Source: Prevotella sp.
Lineage (GTDB): Bacteria; Bacteroidota; Bacteroidia; Bacteroidales; Bacteroidaceae
Assembly: GCA_017518935.1 (NCBI GenBank)
Contig: JAFWTK010000145.1
Location: 1-43,594 of the forward strand
Length of the DNA: 43,594 nt
Reading direction: 5' to 3'
Part shown: one piece after another, positions 7,783-15,961 of the stretch
How the letters are laid out: each line of letters opens with the position of its first letter
Numbering within the stretch: the first letter of the stretch is position 1
Translations under genes and position numbers: made by a program
Notes under the pieces: model-generated
The model's database searches: none
What the model was told of the DNA's origin: nothing
The model's input: only the letters and a program-made list of their open reading frames with translations

Positions 7783-8697
7783 CTATATCAGCAGCAGCCC
7801 TGCCACCACGCAAAGCCCATAGATAAGGATATTCCGTGCAGTCTCTCCCAAGCAGAGGTTCAGTGCCTTTCCTTTATCAATGCGCTTGATTTTCAGACAA
7901 GTAAATACATGGAGAATAAAATAAATAAACGGTAGGAAAAAAGCCAACGGATGACCGTTCATCCAGAAAGTGCCACCTAATATCATGGCACCCACACCCA
8001 CACCCAAATAAAGTTGCAAGCCCGCCTTGGCACCTAAGCGCACAATGATGGTGTTCTTACCAGCCTCCTTATCCGTATCACGATCACGAAAGTTATTCAC
8101 TATCAGCAGGGCATCAATCACCAGTCCACAAGCCAAAGAAGAAAGGAACACCTGCCATGTGACCGTGTGCAGTTGCAGATAATAGGAGATACACACCGGT
8201 ACCAGACCGAAGAATATGAGCACCAGTAGGTCGCCTAATCCCAAATAGGAGAAGTGGGTGGTATAGAGAAAACAGAACACCACACAGATAATACCGACAA
8301 GAATCATCTCCAGACCGCCATACCAAACCAGAGGCAATCCGATGATACAAGCCAGACAGGTGGTCAGGGCTATGGCCCGTTTCATGGAGTCGAGTTTTAC
8401 CCATCCCTGCGCACAAGCCCTCCGCGGCCCTAATCGCGTCTCGTTATTATCAGTGCCGTTGGCAAAGTCAAAGAAATCATTGATGAAGTTCGCATCAATC
8501 TGCATGGTGAAAGCAAAAAGCAGGCACAACAAAGCAGCCGTCCAACTGAACACATCACCCCCATACAGGGGCGCATCGGTATAGGCCAAAGCCACCCCTA
8601 TCATCACGGGTACGGCAGCACCAGAGAGCGTCTTGGGACGTGCTGCCAACAGCCACGCTTTCGGCGAATCAGTCTTGATTCTTGTTTCTTCTTTCAT
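7783..8697 (-). CDS. menA: 1,4-dihydroxy-2-naphthoate polyprenyltransferase MenA
   Basis: MenA attaches the polyprenyl tail to DHNA in menaquinone synthesis at the inner membrane. The protein is about 304 residues with eight or nine hydrophobic helices. The first aspartate motif NFINDFFDFANGTDN and the second VNNFRDRDTDKEAGKNT, which bind Mg and prenyl diphosphate in UbiA-superfamily enzymes, are both present. AWLLAARPKTLSGAAVPV near the N-terminus is also typical. The reading frame runs on to 8952, but that extension is antisense to the HD gene and crosses the promoter. I start at ATG 8697; ATG 8709 is possible and would leave only seven bases from the promoter box. Confidence 0.93.
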   Translation of the reverse strand: MKEETRIKTDSPKAWLLAARPKTLSGAAVPVMIGVALAYTDAPLYGGDVFSWTAALLCLLFAFTMQIDANFINDFFDFANGTDNNETRLGPRRACAQGWVKLDSMKRAIALTTCLACIIGLPLVWYGGLEMILVGIICVVFCFLYTTHFSYLGLGDLLVLIFFGLVPVCISYYLQLHTVTWQVFLSSLACGLVIDALLIVNNFRDRDTDKEAGKNTIIVRLGAKAGLQLYLGVGVGAMILGGTFWMNGHPLAFFLPFIYFILHVFTCLKIKRIDKGKALNLCLGETARNILIYGLCVVAGLLLI

Positions 8698-8713
8698 ATT
8701 TTTCGTCATTTGC

Positions 8714-8747
8714 TTGCAAAAGTAAGGAATATTTCGTAATTTTGCAA
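8714..8747. promoter_or_regulatory. Superimposed antiparallel promoters of menA and the HD gene
   Basis: On the plus strand, TTG at 8714-8716 and TAATTTTG at 8737-8744 are separated by 20 bases. On the minus strand, TTG at 8747-8745 and TACTTTTG at 8724-8717 are also separated by 20 bases. The two promoters therefore use the same 34 base pairs in opposite directions, and polymerase could occupy only one at a time. Confidence 0.65.
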
Positions 8748-8752
8748 CAAAT

Positions 8753-8770
8753 ATGCCGTTTTTTTTATGA
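8753..8770 (+). promoter_or_regulatory. Five-codon leader frame MPFFL upstream of the HD gene
   Basis: An ATG eight bases after the -7 box opens a five-codon frame whose TGA stop overlaps the start of the HD gene (ATGA). It contains a run of eight T (8759-8766). A nine-T version would fuse this leader in frame with the HD gene. It may be chance or a coupling or slippage device. Confidence 0.35.
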
Positions 8771-9402
8771 TCAGCAACGCCCCCAGCCTTGATTTGGTGG
8801 AGTTCATCGAGACCAAAATACTCCCCAAGTACGCCGAGTTTGACCGTGCCCACAACCTGGAGCACATCACCCGTGTCATCCGCCGTTCCATTGACTTGGT
8901 GAAGACCACCGGTGCAGACATTAATATGGTCTATACCGTTGCCGCCTACCATGACCTCGGTATGTCAGGTCCCCGGGCCATCCACCACCTTACTGGCGGA
9001 AAGATACTCGCATCAGACAACCGTCTGAAAAAATGGTTCTCGCCTGAGCAAATCAAGATTATGAAGGAAGCCATTGAGGATCACCGTGCCTCGGCCAGTC
9101 GTGCCCCCCGAAGCCTCTACGGAAAAATCATCGCCGAAGCCGATAGGGATATTGATGTAGAAGTGGTTATCCGCCGCACTATTCAGTACGGCTTGAGTAA
9201 TTATCCAGAACTTAATAAAGAAGGACACTGGAATCGCTTCAAGGAACACCTTGACAGCAAGTATTCAGTCAACGGCTATATCAGACTGTGGTTGCCAAAG
9301 TCGCCCAATGAAAAGAATCTCAACAATCTGCGCAACCTGATTTCCGATCCTCCACGGCTTCGCGAAACCTTTGAACGCATCTTCGCTGAAGAGACTACCT
9401 GA
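8767..9402 (+). CDS. HD-domain phosphohydrolase
   Basis: This is a 211-residue cytoplasmic protein with the metal-binding pattern of the HD superfamily: an early histidine in AHNLEHITRV (about residues 29-38), the HD doublet in AAYHDLG (residues 62-63), a downstream IEDHRAS histidine, and a late aspartate in AEADRDID. These proteins hydrolyse nucleotides or phosphodiesters, but nothing here identifies the substrate. The C-terminal third (KEHLDSKYSVNGYIRLWLPKSP onwards) is helical and less familiar. It is transcribed divergently from menA from a shared promoter region, and its end overlaps the convergent 54-residue gene by eight bases. The leader is about 22 bases from the box. Confidence 0.8.
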   Translation: MISNAPSLDLVEFIETKILPKYAEFDRAHNLEHITRVIRRSIDLVKTTGADINMVYTVAAYHDLGMSGPRAIHHLTGGKILASDNRLKKWFSPEQIKIMKEAIEDHRASASRAPRSLYGKIIAEADRDIDVEVVIRRTIQYGLSNYPELNKEGHWNRFKEHLDSKYSVNGYIRLWLPKSPNEKNLNNLRNLISDPPRLRETFERIFAEETT

Positions 9403-9559
9403 GGTACATCCAATAGATATAGCCCAACACGGCGGCCAACACAATCAGCACGATTGACTTTACCAAGCACGTCGTTACCTTCTTGATAATCAGGAAGGCC
9501 ACAATGATGGCCACCAATATAAAAATGTAATAACCTAAATTGGGTATCTGTATCTCCAT
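9395..9559 (-). CDS. 54-residue small membrane protein downstream of the RluA-type gene
   Basis: The frame starts at an ATG that shares one base with the stop of the pseudouridine synthase gene (TGATG), which implies translational coupling. The protein begins MEIQIPNLGYYIFILVAIIV and has two hydrophobic helices (about residues 10-24 and 35-51) around a KKVTT loop. It ends YWMYLR. Its last eight bases overlap the HD gene on the other strand. It is similar in size and layout to the small protein at 5158 but not in sequence. I recognise no named family; an inner-membrane hairpin protein is the most that can be said. Confidence 0.7.
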   Translation of the reverse strand: MEIQIPNLGYYIFILVAIIVAFLIIKKVTTCLVKSIVLIVLAAVLGYIYWMYLR

Positions 9560-10455
9560 CACTTAAACAATTTCTTAAACGACGTTGGTAAAGGGGTCTC
9601 AAACTCCATCGGCTCACTCGTCACAGGATGGTAGAAACACAACAGCCACGCATGCAGGCACAGACGGTGGAGCGGATCGTCACCATTGCCGTATTTCACA
9701 TCACCACACACAGGATGGCCCATATCTGCTGAGTGAACACGAATCTGGTTCTTGCGTCCTGTTTCCAGTTTGAACTCTACCAGCGAGTGCCCTGCCGTAC
9801 GGGCCAGCACATGCCAATGGGTAATGGCGTACTTTCCCCCGTTGTCCACAGGCGAAGAATAAGTCACGTAGGCTTTGTTGTCTTTGAGCCAGTTCTCGAT
9901 GGTGCCTTCATCCTGCATCACCTCACCAGAACAGACGGCCACATATCGACGGTCATAGACAATGTCGTGCCAATGGTGCTCTAAGATCTGCTCCGTTTCC
10001 ATGTCTTTCGCATAGACCATCAGACCGCTGGTGTCCCTGTCCAGCCGATGTACCACGTGTGCCGTACATTTCTGGCGTGACTTCTTGAAATAGTCGTCAA
10101 GCACTGTCTTCACATTCAGTGCCGAGTGACCTGCTGCCATTGAGAGGATACCCTCTGCCTTTTCCACGACGATCAGCCACTTGTCCTCATAAACAATCTT
10201 CACCCAACGGCTCTTGAAGCCCTGTTGGTTGCGTTTAGTTTTACTGACAGCCACCTTCATGCCGCATTCCAGTGGAAAGTCGAACTGCGACACGGTTTTA
10301 CCATTCACCTTGATGCCCCTCCCTTGTAGTGTCGCCTTGATCTTCGACTTCGACTGCTGCACGTTCTGCAACAACCATTCCAACAGCGGCATTGGTTCAT
10401 CTACGACATAATGGTCATACTCGCCCTCACGATTGAATCCTGCGTGGTATCTCAT
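9559..10455 (-). CDS. RluA-family pseudouridine synthase
   Basis: The protein has 298 residues. An N-terminal S4-like RNA-binding segment (about residues 22-70) precedes the catalytic domain, which contains HRLDRDTSG (residues 136-144) with the catalytic aspartate at 139. Later motifs GRKNQIRVHSADMGHPVCGD and HRLCLHAWLL are also characteristic of the RluA group, which isomerises specific uridines in rRNA or tRNA. Which position it modifies cannot be told. Upstream, across 17 bases, is the STAS gene, and downstream the coupled small membrane protein, so these four leftward genes may share a transcript from the promoter at 11,244. Confidence 0.9.
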   Translation of the reverse strand: MRYHAGFNREGEYDHYVVDEPMPLLEWLLQNVQQSKSKIKATLQGRGIKVNGKTVSQFDFPLECGMKVAVSKTKRNQQGFKSRWVKIVYEDKWLIVVEKAEGILSMAAGHSALNVKTVLDDYFKKSRQKCTAHVVHRLDRDTSGLMVYAKDMETEQILEHHWHDIVYDRRYVAVCSGEVMQDEGTIENWLKDNKAYVTYSSPVDNGGKYAITHWHVLARTAGHSLVEFKLETGRKNQIRVHSADMGHPVCGDVKYGNGDDPLHRLCLHAWLLCFYHPVTSEPMEFETPLPTSFKKLFK

Positions 10456-10472
10456 CGTTTTGGCTAACGAGT

Positions 10473-10775
10473 TCAGATAATCTCAAAGAGGTTGGTAAAG
10501 CCTGTCATATTGAACACCTGGCGCAGATCATTGCTCAGACCAGAGATGCAGACACGACTGCCTTTAGGCTTTGCAACTTTCAGCAGACCAAGGAACAAGC
10601 GCAGGCCGCTTGATGAAATATACTCCAATTTGTCGCAGTCAAGCACAATGTCACGTCCGTCGCAGTTGTAGAGCACCTGCATGTCTTTTTCAGTCTGTAC
10701 TGCTGCTGCCGTGTCAAGCCGTCCGATAAAGGCCATTACGAGTTGGTTGTTTTCTTCTTTGAATGTCGTCTTCAT
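10473..10775 (-). CDS. STAS-domain anti-sigma-factor-antagonist-like protein
   Basis: This 100-residue protein is a complete STAS domain. It has the pattern DIVLDCDKLEYISSSGLRLFLGLL, where the serine in the SSG loop is the residue phosphorylated in SpoIIAA/RsbV-type proteins. Its partner, the HATPase protein, is encoded 13 bases upstream. In Gram-positive partner-switching systems such a pair controls a sigma factor; no sigma factor lies nearby here, so the output in this organism is unknown. The family call is firm; any regulatory role is inference from the pairing. Confidence 0.88.
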   Translation of the reverse strand: MKTTFKEENNQLVMAFIGRLDTAAAVQTEKDMQVLYNCDGRDIVLDCDKLEYISSSGLRLFLGLLKVAKPKGSRVCISGLSNDLRQVFNMTGFTNLFEII

Positions 10776-10788
10776 ATTTTTTTGTTAT

Positions 10789-11235
10789 TTAATTTGTTCG
10801 TTTTTTGGTGAGTGTAAGAATATTCCGATCGCCTTCACGCCTGTATTCAGTACTATCCATATAACGGCGCATCAACATAATGCCCAGGCCGCCGATACTG
10901 CGTTCCTCTGCCGATAGTGTGGTATCAACTTCACCACGGGTAGTGGGATCAAAGGGGACTCCATTATCAGAAATGATAACGACCAGTCCCTCTTCTCCAG
11001 CCACCGTTTCAATGTAGACATCACCCTTAGTCCCAGGGGGATAGGCATAGTCCATCACATTTACCACGGCCTCCTCAATAGCAAGGTTCATCTGCATAGT
11101 CGTCGACATATCGAAATTCGCAGCCTCGCAGGCAGCATCCACAAATTCCGCCAGTCGGGGTACCTCCTGCACATCATTAGGCAGAATGAGGCTGCTCCTT
11201 ACGTCCTTTTGCCGTTTTTCTTCGCTCTTATTCAT
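10789..11235 (-). CDS. RsbW/SpoIIAB-like serine-protein-kinase ATPase
   Basis: The 148-residue protein has the GHKL ATP-binding fold: N box MNLAIEEAVVNVMDYAY, G1 box ISDNGVPFDP and G2 box SIGGLGIMLM. This is the layout of stand-alone anti-sigma kinases rather than of two-component sensor kinases. It is translated just ahead of the STAS gene. I place the start at the ATG at 11235 (MNKSEEKRQ). The longer frame reads through the promoter. The ATG lies eight bases from the TATCTTTG box, again predicting a leader of about five bases. It is divergent from hisIE. Confidence 0.85.
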   Translation of the reverse strand: MNKSEEKRQKDVRSSLILPNDVQEVPRLAEFVDAACEAANFDMSTTMQMNLAIEEAVVNVMDYAYPPGTKGDVYIETVAGEEGLVVIISDNGVPFDPTTRGEVDTTLSAEERSIGGLGIMLMRRYMDSTEYRREGDRNILTLTKKRTN

Positions 11236-11243
11236 ATCGAGTG

Positions 11244-11251
11244 CAAAGATA
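11244..11251 (-). promoter_or_regulatory. -7 promoter box of the HATPase-STAS genes (TATCTTTG)
   Basis: TAnnTTTG on the minus strand followed by CAC, eight bases before the ATG at 11235. Confidence 0.65.
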
Positions 11252-11324
11252 ATGCAAATCGAGCGAAACACCAAAAAAATCGAGATTATTTTTATTTATA
11301 TTTGGTTTTTCGCTCGCTTATTCG

Positions 11325-11332
11325 TAACTTTG
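11325..11332 (+). promoter_or_regulatory. -7 promoter box of the hisIE operon (TAACTTTG)
   Basis: TAnnTTTG followed by CAG, with a TTTG at 11301-11304 exactly 20 bases upstream as the -33 element. It is the best complete promoter in the window and is followed by a 27-base leader to the ATG at 11360. Confidence 0.75.
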
Positions 11333-11359
11333 CAGCCAAATTGTGTAATCGTGAAAGAA

Positions 11360-12007
11360 ATGGAGATTAATTTTGAAAAGAGCGGCGGATTAGTGCCCGC
11401 TATCGTCCAGGATGCAAAGACAAAGAACGTGCTGATGCTAGGCTATATGAACAAGAATGCCTACGACAAGACACTGCAGACAAAGAAGGTGACTTTTTGG
11501 AGTCGCAGTCGCGAGTGTCTGTGGACAAAGGGTGAGACTAGCGGAAATTTCCTGAATCTGGTGAGTATTGCCGTCGACTGTGACAACGACACGCTACTAG
11601 TGAAGGCACTGCCAGAAGGTCCGACCTGTCATAAAGGCACCGACACCTGCTGGGGTGAGGATAACGAAAGCAATCCCCTACTCTTCCTGACCGAGTTACA
11701 AGACTTTATCAACAAACGCCATGAAGAGATGCCAGAGGGCAGTTATACCACCTCGCTTTTCAAGGACGGTATCAACCGTATAGCCCAGAAAGTGGGTGAA
11801 GAGGCATTGGAGACTGTCATAGAAGCCACCAACGGAAGTAAGGACAAGTTGGTGTATGAAGCCTGCGACCTGATATATCACCTGATTGTGCTAATGACCA
11901 GCAAGGGACTCCGTATTGAGGAGATTGCCGCCGAACTGCAGAAGCGCCATGACCCCAACTGGGACAAGAAGCGCCGTGAGGCAAAAGCCAAACACCAAAT
12001 GGAATAA
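11360..12007 (+). CDS. hisI: Bifunctional phosphoribosyl-AMP cyclohydrolase / phosphoribosyl-ATP pyrophosphatase HisIE
   Basis: The protein catalyses the second and third steps of histidine synthesis. The N-terminal HisI part has WSRSRECLWTKGETSGN, then DCDNDTLLV and GPTCHKGTDTCW, which carry the zinc and magnesium ligands. The C-terminal HisE part has MPEGSYTTSLFKDGINRIAQKVGEEALE. Length (215 residues) is normal for the fusion. ATG at 11360 is chosen; an in-frame GTG at 11351 is an alternative. It is the first gene of a tight eight-gene rightward run, and the rest of the histidine pathway is not in this window. Confidence 0.95.
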   Translation: MEINFEKSGGLVPAIVQDAKTKNVLMLGYMNKNAYDKTLQTKKVTFWSRSRECLWTKGETSGNFLNLVSIAVDCDNDTLLVKALPEGPTCHKGTDTCWGEDNESNPLLFLTELQDFINKRHEEMPEGSYTTSLFKDGINRIAQKVGEEALETVIEATNGSKDKLVYEACDLIYHLIVLMTSKGLRIEEIAAELQKRHDPNWDKKRREAKAKHQME

Positions 12008-12010
12008 GTG

Positions 12011-12769
12011 ATGAGTCAGTTATTGATCAACTATAAGAACGCTAACATCTACCAACGGCACGGCATCTGTGTTCTGGAGAAGGTGAACTTCCACGTGGAA
12101 GAGGGAGAGTTTGTCTATATCATCGGACGCGTTGGATCCGGAAAGTCCAGTCTGTTGCGAACCCTGTATTTTGAGTTGGACATGGACGAAGCCGACAAGG
12201 CTACGGTATTCGATTTTGATCTGCTCAACCTGCGCCAGAAAGATATCCCAGGCCTCAGACGGCAGATGGGAGTTGTCTTTCAGGACTTCCAACTTTTAGG
12301 TGACCGTACTGTGTACAAGAATCTGCAGTTCGTACTAAAAGCCACAGGGTGGAAGAAGAAAGAAGAGATAGACCAGCGTATTGACGAGGTGCTGAGCGAC
12401 GTGGGTCTGCAAGATAAGGCAAACAAGATGCCACACGAACTCTCTGGCGGAGAGCAGCAGCGTGTGGCGATTGCACGAGCCATCCTCAACAAACCAAAAC
12501 TTATCATTGCCGACGAGCCGACGGGTAATCTGGACCCAGAAACCGCAGAAAACATCATTGAACTGCTCCGGCAGATCTGCCAGACTGGAACCGCTGTGAT
12601 AATGGCAACTCACAACATGCCCTTACTCGACAAGTATCCCGGGGTTGTCTACCGTTGTGTCGGAGGCAAAATGGAAGAGGTAACCAGTGACTTCAACCAG
12701 ATACAATTGGTGGATGAGCCAGATAATGATGAAATTACCGTCAGGTATTCCGAAAGAGAAGAAATTTAA
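12011..12769 (+). CDS. ftsE: ABC transporter ATPase, FtsE-like
   Basis: This 252-residue ATP-binding protein has Walker A GRVGSGKS, the Q-loop [11 protein letters not shown], signature [14 protein letters not shown], Walker [13 protein letters not shown] and the H-loop histidine in MATHN. Its size and the phrase [16 protein letters not shown] fit FtsE, which with the membrane protein FtsX controls cell-wall hydrolysis at the division site. No ftsX gene is adjacent, which is common in this phylum. It begins three or four bases after hisIE. GTG at 12008 is an alternative start. An acidic tail of about 30 residues follows the ATPase core. Confidence 0.85.
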   Translation: MSQLLINYKNANIYQRHGICVLEKVNFHVEEGEFVYIIGRVGSGKSSLLRTLYFELDMDEADKATVFDFDLLNLRQKDIPGLRRQMGVVFQDFQLLGDRTVYKNLQFVLKATGWKKKEEIDQRIDEVLSDVGLQDKANKMPHELSGGEQQRVAIARAILNKPKLIIADEPTGNLDPETAENIIELLRQICQTGTAVIMATHNMPLLDKYPGVVYRCVGGKMEEVTSDFNQIQLVDEPDNDEITVRYSEREEI

Positions 12770-12780
12770 AAATATAGAAT

Positions 12781-14100
12781 ATGAAAGTTATGAAATTCGG
12801 CGGTACATCCGTCGGTAGCCCAGAGAGAATGAAAGAGGTGACCAAACTTGTCACCAAATCAGGAGACCCCGTGTTCGTGGTGCTCTCCGCCATGTCAGGA
12901 ACTACAAACTCACTTGTCGAGATTTCCGATTATCTCTATAAGAAGAATCCCGATGGCGCCAACGAGGTGATTAATCGTCTGGAGCAGAAATACCTGCGCC
13001 ACATAGAGGAACTGTACAGCAAAGATGAGACAAAGCAGACAACACGTGAGTTCCTGAAAGGGGAGTTTGACTACCTGCGCTCGTTTACGAAGGAACTCTT
13101 CACCAGTTTTGAGGAGAAGAGTATTGTAGCACAAGGTGAGATGATGTCAACCAACATGGTGGCCAACTATATGAAGGAACAAGGTATCAATGTCGTGTTG
13201 CTGAACGCCCTCGATTTTATGCGCACGGACAAGAATTCCGAGCCGGATCCAGTGTATATCAAGGAAAAACTGAACGCTATCCTCGCCGACAACGAAGGAG
13301 CACAGGTATATATCACTCAGGGATTCATCTGTCGTAATGCCTATGGCGAAGTGGACAACCTACAGCGTGGCGGCTCTGACTATACTGCCTCACTCATAGG
13401 TGCCGCCATTGGTGCTGAGGAGATCCAGATCTGGACAGACATCGACGGTATGCACAACAATGATCCACGTGTGGTGGATAAGACCGAGCCGGTGCATCAG
13501 TTGCATTTCGAGGAAGCCGCAGAGTTGGCTTACTTCGGTGCGAAGATCCTCCACCCCACCTGTGTACAGCCCGCCAAGTATGCCGGTATTCCCGTACGAC
13601 TGTTGAACACGATGGATCCCGATGCTGAGGGAACCACCATCAGCAACGCTACTGAGTACGGCAAGATCAAGGCCATTGCCGCCAAGGACAACATTATTGC
13701 CATCAAGATCAAATCGAGCCGTATGCTTTTGGCTACAGGTTTCCTGCGCAAGGTATTCGAGATCTTTGAGAGTTATCAGACACCTATTGATATGGTATGT
13801 ACCTCTGAGGTGGGTGTCTCAATGAGTATCGACAACTCTGCCCATTTAGGCGAGATTGTGGATGAACTGAAGAAGTATGGTACGGTCACTGTTGATACAG
13901 GTATGTGCATTATCTGCGTGGTGGGTGACCTCGACTGGTCGAACATCGGCTTCGAGACATTGGCACTGGATGCCCTGAAGGACATTCCCGTACGCATGGT
14001 CAGTTATGGTGGTTCGAACTACAACATTTCTTTCCTCATCCGTGAGGAAGACAAGAAGCGGGCCCTCCAAAAACTCAGCGACACCATCTTCAACAAATAA
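12781..14100 (+). CDS. lysC: Aspartate kinase
   Basis: This is a monofunctional aspartokinase of 439 residues that phosphorylates aspartate at the head of the lysine, threonine and methionine pathway. It starts MKVMKFGGTSVG, the conserved nucleotide-binding opening. It also carries YITQGFICRN and RGGSDYTASLIGAAIGAEEIQIWTDIDG. A C-terminal pair of ACT domains occupies about residues 305-439 (IKIKSSRMLLATGFLRKVFEIFESYQ and so on) and probably mediates feedback control. It is followed 30 bases later by lysA, so the first and last enzymes of lysine synthesis are co-transcribed. Confidence 0.95.
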   Translation: MKVMKFGGTSVGSPERMKEVTKLVTKSGDPVFVVLSAMSGTTNSLVEISDYLYKKNPDGANEVINRLEQKYLRHIEELYSKDETKQTTREFLKGEFDYLRSFTKELFTSFEEKSIVAQGEMMSTNMVANYMKEQGINVVLLNALDFMRTDKNSEPDPVYIKEKLNAILADNEGAQVYITQGFICRNAYGEVDNLQRGGSDYTASLIGAAIGAEEIQIWTDIDGMHNNDPRVVDKTEPVHQLHFEEAAELAYFGAKILHPTCVQPAKYAGIPVRLLNTMDPDAEGTTISNATEYGKIKAIAAKDNIIAIKIKSSRMLLATGFLRKVFEIFESYQTPIDMVCTSEVGVSMSIDNSAHLGEIVDELKKYGTVTVDTGMCIICVVGDLDWSNIGFETLALDALKDIPVRMVSYGGSNYNISFLIREEDKKRALQKLSDTIFNK

Positions 14101-14130
14101 GGACCGGTAGGAACACAACACAGACTAATT

Positions 14131-15291
14131 ATGGGCAAAGGAAAATTCCCCGTAGAGAAGTTACAGGCGATTCAGACGCCCTTCTACTACTATGATGCGG
14201 AAGTGTTACGCCAGACACTACGCACCATCAACGAGGAGGCTGGCAAGTATGAAGGCTTTGTGGTTCATTATGCCATCAAGGCCAATGCCAACCCGAAGAT
14301 CCTCCGCATCATCCGTGAAGCAGGTATGGGTGCCGACTGCGTGAGCGGTGGCGAGATAGAGGCTTCCATCAAGGCAGGGTTCCCCAACAATAAGATTGTC
14401 TATGCAGGCGTGGGAAAGGCCGACTGGGAAATCAACCTCGGTCTGGACAACGAAATCTTCTGCTTCAACGTAGAGAGCATACCAGAATTGGAAGTTATCA
14501 ACGAACTAGCTGCTGCCAAAGGTAAAGTGGCTCGTGTGGCCTTCCGCCTGAATCCCAACGTTGGAGCGCACACCCATGCGAACATCACCACGGGACTGGC
14601 AGAAAACAAGTTCGGCATTGACATGCGCGACATGCTCGACGTGATTGAGGAAGCGGAAAAGATGGCTAACGTCAAATTTGTGGGTCTCCACTTCCACATT
14701 GGTTCACAGATACTCGATATGGGCGACTTCGAAGCCCTCTGCAACCGGGTTAATGAACTACAAAACATCCTCGACTGTCACCGCATCCGCGTGGAGCACA
14801 TCAATGTAGGCGGCGGACTCGGTGTGGACTACGCACACCCCAACCGTCTGCCGATTCCTGACTTCAAGGCATACTTCAGCACCTATGCCAAGAAATTGAA
14901 GTTGCGTCCGGGACAGACATTGCACTTCGAATTAGGACGTGCGATGGTAGCCCAGTGCGGAAGTCTTATTACGCGTACCTTATTTATTAAGAAAGGTGCT
15001 GTGAAGAAATTCGCTATTGTCGACGCAGGATTTCCAGACCTGATTCGCCCTGCCCTCTATCAGGCCTACCACAAGATCGAGAACATTACCAGCGAGGAGC
15101 CCAACGACATCTACGACGTGGTGGGACCTATCTGCGAATCAACGGATGTCTTTGCCAAGCAGATAGACCTCAACGGAACCCGTCGGGGCGACCTGTTGGC
15201 CATCCGCTCTGCAGGGGCCTATGGTGAAATCATGGCCTCGCAATACAACTGCCGCAAATTGCCGATAGGCTATATGAGCGACGAATTATAA
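14131..15291 (+). CDS. lysA: Diaminopimelate decarboxylase
   Basis: This PLP-dependent fold III decarboxylase of 386 residues performs the last step of lysine synthesis. The PLP lysine is K50 in HYAIKANANP. HFHIGSQI, the glycine-rich NVGGGLGVDY, ELGRAMVAQCG and the second-subunit active-site segment GPICESTDVFA are all present. Length and motifs are normal. It lies 30 bases after lysC and 13 bases before the GT2-like gene. Confidence 0.95.
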   Translation: MGKGKFPVEKLQAIQTPFYYYDAEVLRQTLRTINEEAGKYEGFVVHYAIKANANPKILRIIREAGMGADCVSGGEIEASIKAGFPNNKIVYAGVGKADWEINLGLDNEIFCFNVESIPELEVINELAAAKGKVARVAFRLNPNVGAHTHANITTGLAENKFGIDMRDMLDVIEEAEKMANVKFVGLHFHIGSQILDMGDFEALCNRVNELQNILDCHRIRVEHINVGGGLGVDYAHPNRLPIPDFKAYFSTYAKKLKLRPGQTLHFELGRAMVAQCGSLITRTLFIKKGAVKKFAIVDAGFPDLIRPALYQAYHKIENITSEEPNDIYDVVGPICESTDVFAKQIDLNGTRRGDLLAIRSAGAYGEIMASQYNCRKLPIGYMSDEL

Positions 15292-15304
15292 GCAAAAAAA
15301 AATC

Positions 15305-15937
15305 ATGACAAAAGAAGAATGCCGTTTCTCTGTTATCATGGCGGTCTATGAGAAAGCCCGCGAGTTGGAGGAGAGTCTGCCAGACTTCCTCACACAAGCC
15401 TACGAGCCGGGATATGAAGTGATTGTCGTCGACGAGTCTTCGACAGATAATACAGAGGACGTGCTGAAACTCTTCAAACAGGAATATCCGCATTTATATA
15501 CTACCTTCCTGCCAAAGCCAAACCGCAATATTACACGTCGAAGGTTGGCATTAAGCATTGGCGTAAAAGCATCTAAGAATGAATGGGTTATATTTACGGA
15601 CATAAACTCGAAACCAACCTCCTTGGAATGGTTGAAAGAACTGGCCGAATTCATCAATGACACCTCGAAGGTAATGCTGGGCTACTTCCGGAAGAAAGGG
15701 ACACGACTCCAAATATTCGATGAAGTTTGGGAGGCAAGCAGACAGATCAGAAAGGCAGAGCGCAAGCAGGCCGACGGCCATGAGGGGAAGAGACTAAAAT
15801 ATCTCCGTGGCAAGTACGACTTCATTGTCGTGCGACAAGACTATGCGCACGACCTCCTAAAATTTTTCGAACAAGACATCAGTCTGCGCCGTCTGTTAGG
15901 GCTACGGCTGTCAATTATGTGCCATAACCTCTGCTAA
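15305..15937 (+). CDS. GT2-fold glycosyltransferase-like protein
   Basis: This 210-residue protein has the GT-A start FSVIMAVYEKARELEESLPDFL and DESSTDNTEDVL, as in family 2 glycosyltransferases. Where the metal-binding DxD usually lies it reads FTDINSKPTSLEWL, so the second aspartate is an asparagine. It lacks a transmembrane segment until a short, weakly hydrophobic C-terminal stretch. It is small for a GT2, and the C-terminus ends abruptly at HNLC. Context is a housekeeping operon rather than a polysaccharide cluster. The fold is well supported; activity and substrate are uncertain. Confidence 0.75.
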   Translation: MTKEECRFSVIMAVYEKARELEESLPDFLTQAYEPGYEVIVVDESSTDNTEDVLKLFKQEYPHLYTTFLPKPNRNITRRRLALSIGVKASKNEWVIFTDINSKPTSLEWLKELAEFINDTSKVMLGYFRKKGTRLQIFDEVWEASRQIRKAERKQADGHEGKRLKYLRGKYDFIVVRQDYAHDLLKFFEQDISLRRLLGLRLSIMCHNLC

Positions 15938-15961
15938 CTCCCCCTGACAATTGACAAGCCG

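Noticed and set aside
8710..8952. N-terminal extension of the menA reading frame
   Set aside because: It is antisense to the HD gene and crosses the promoter region; MenA homologues begin near the KAWLLAARPKT segment.
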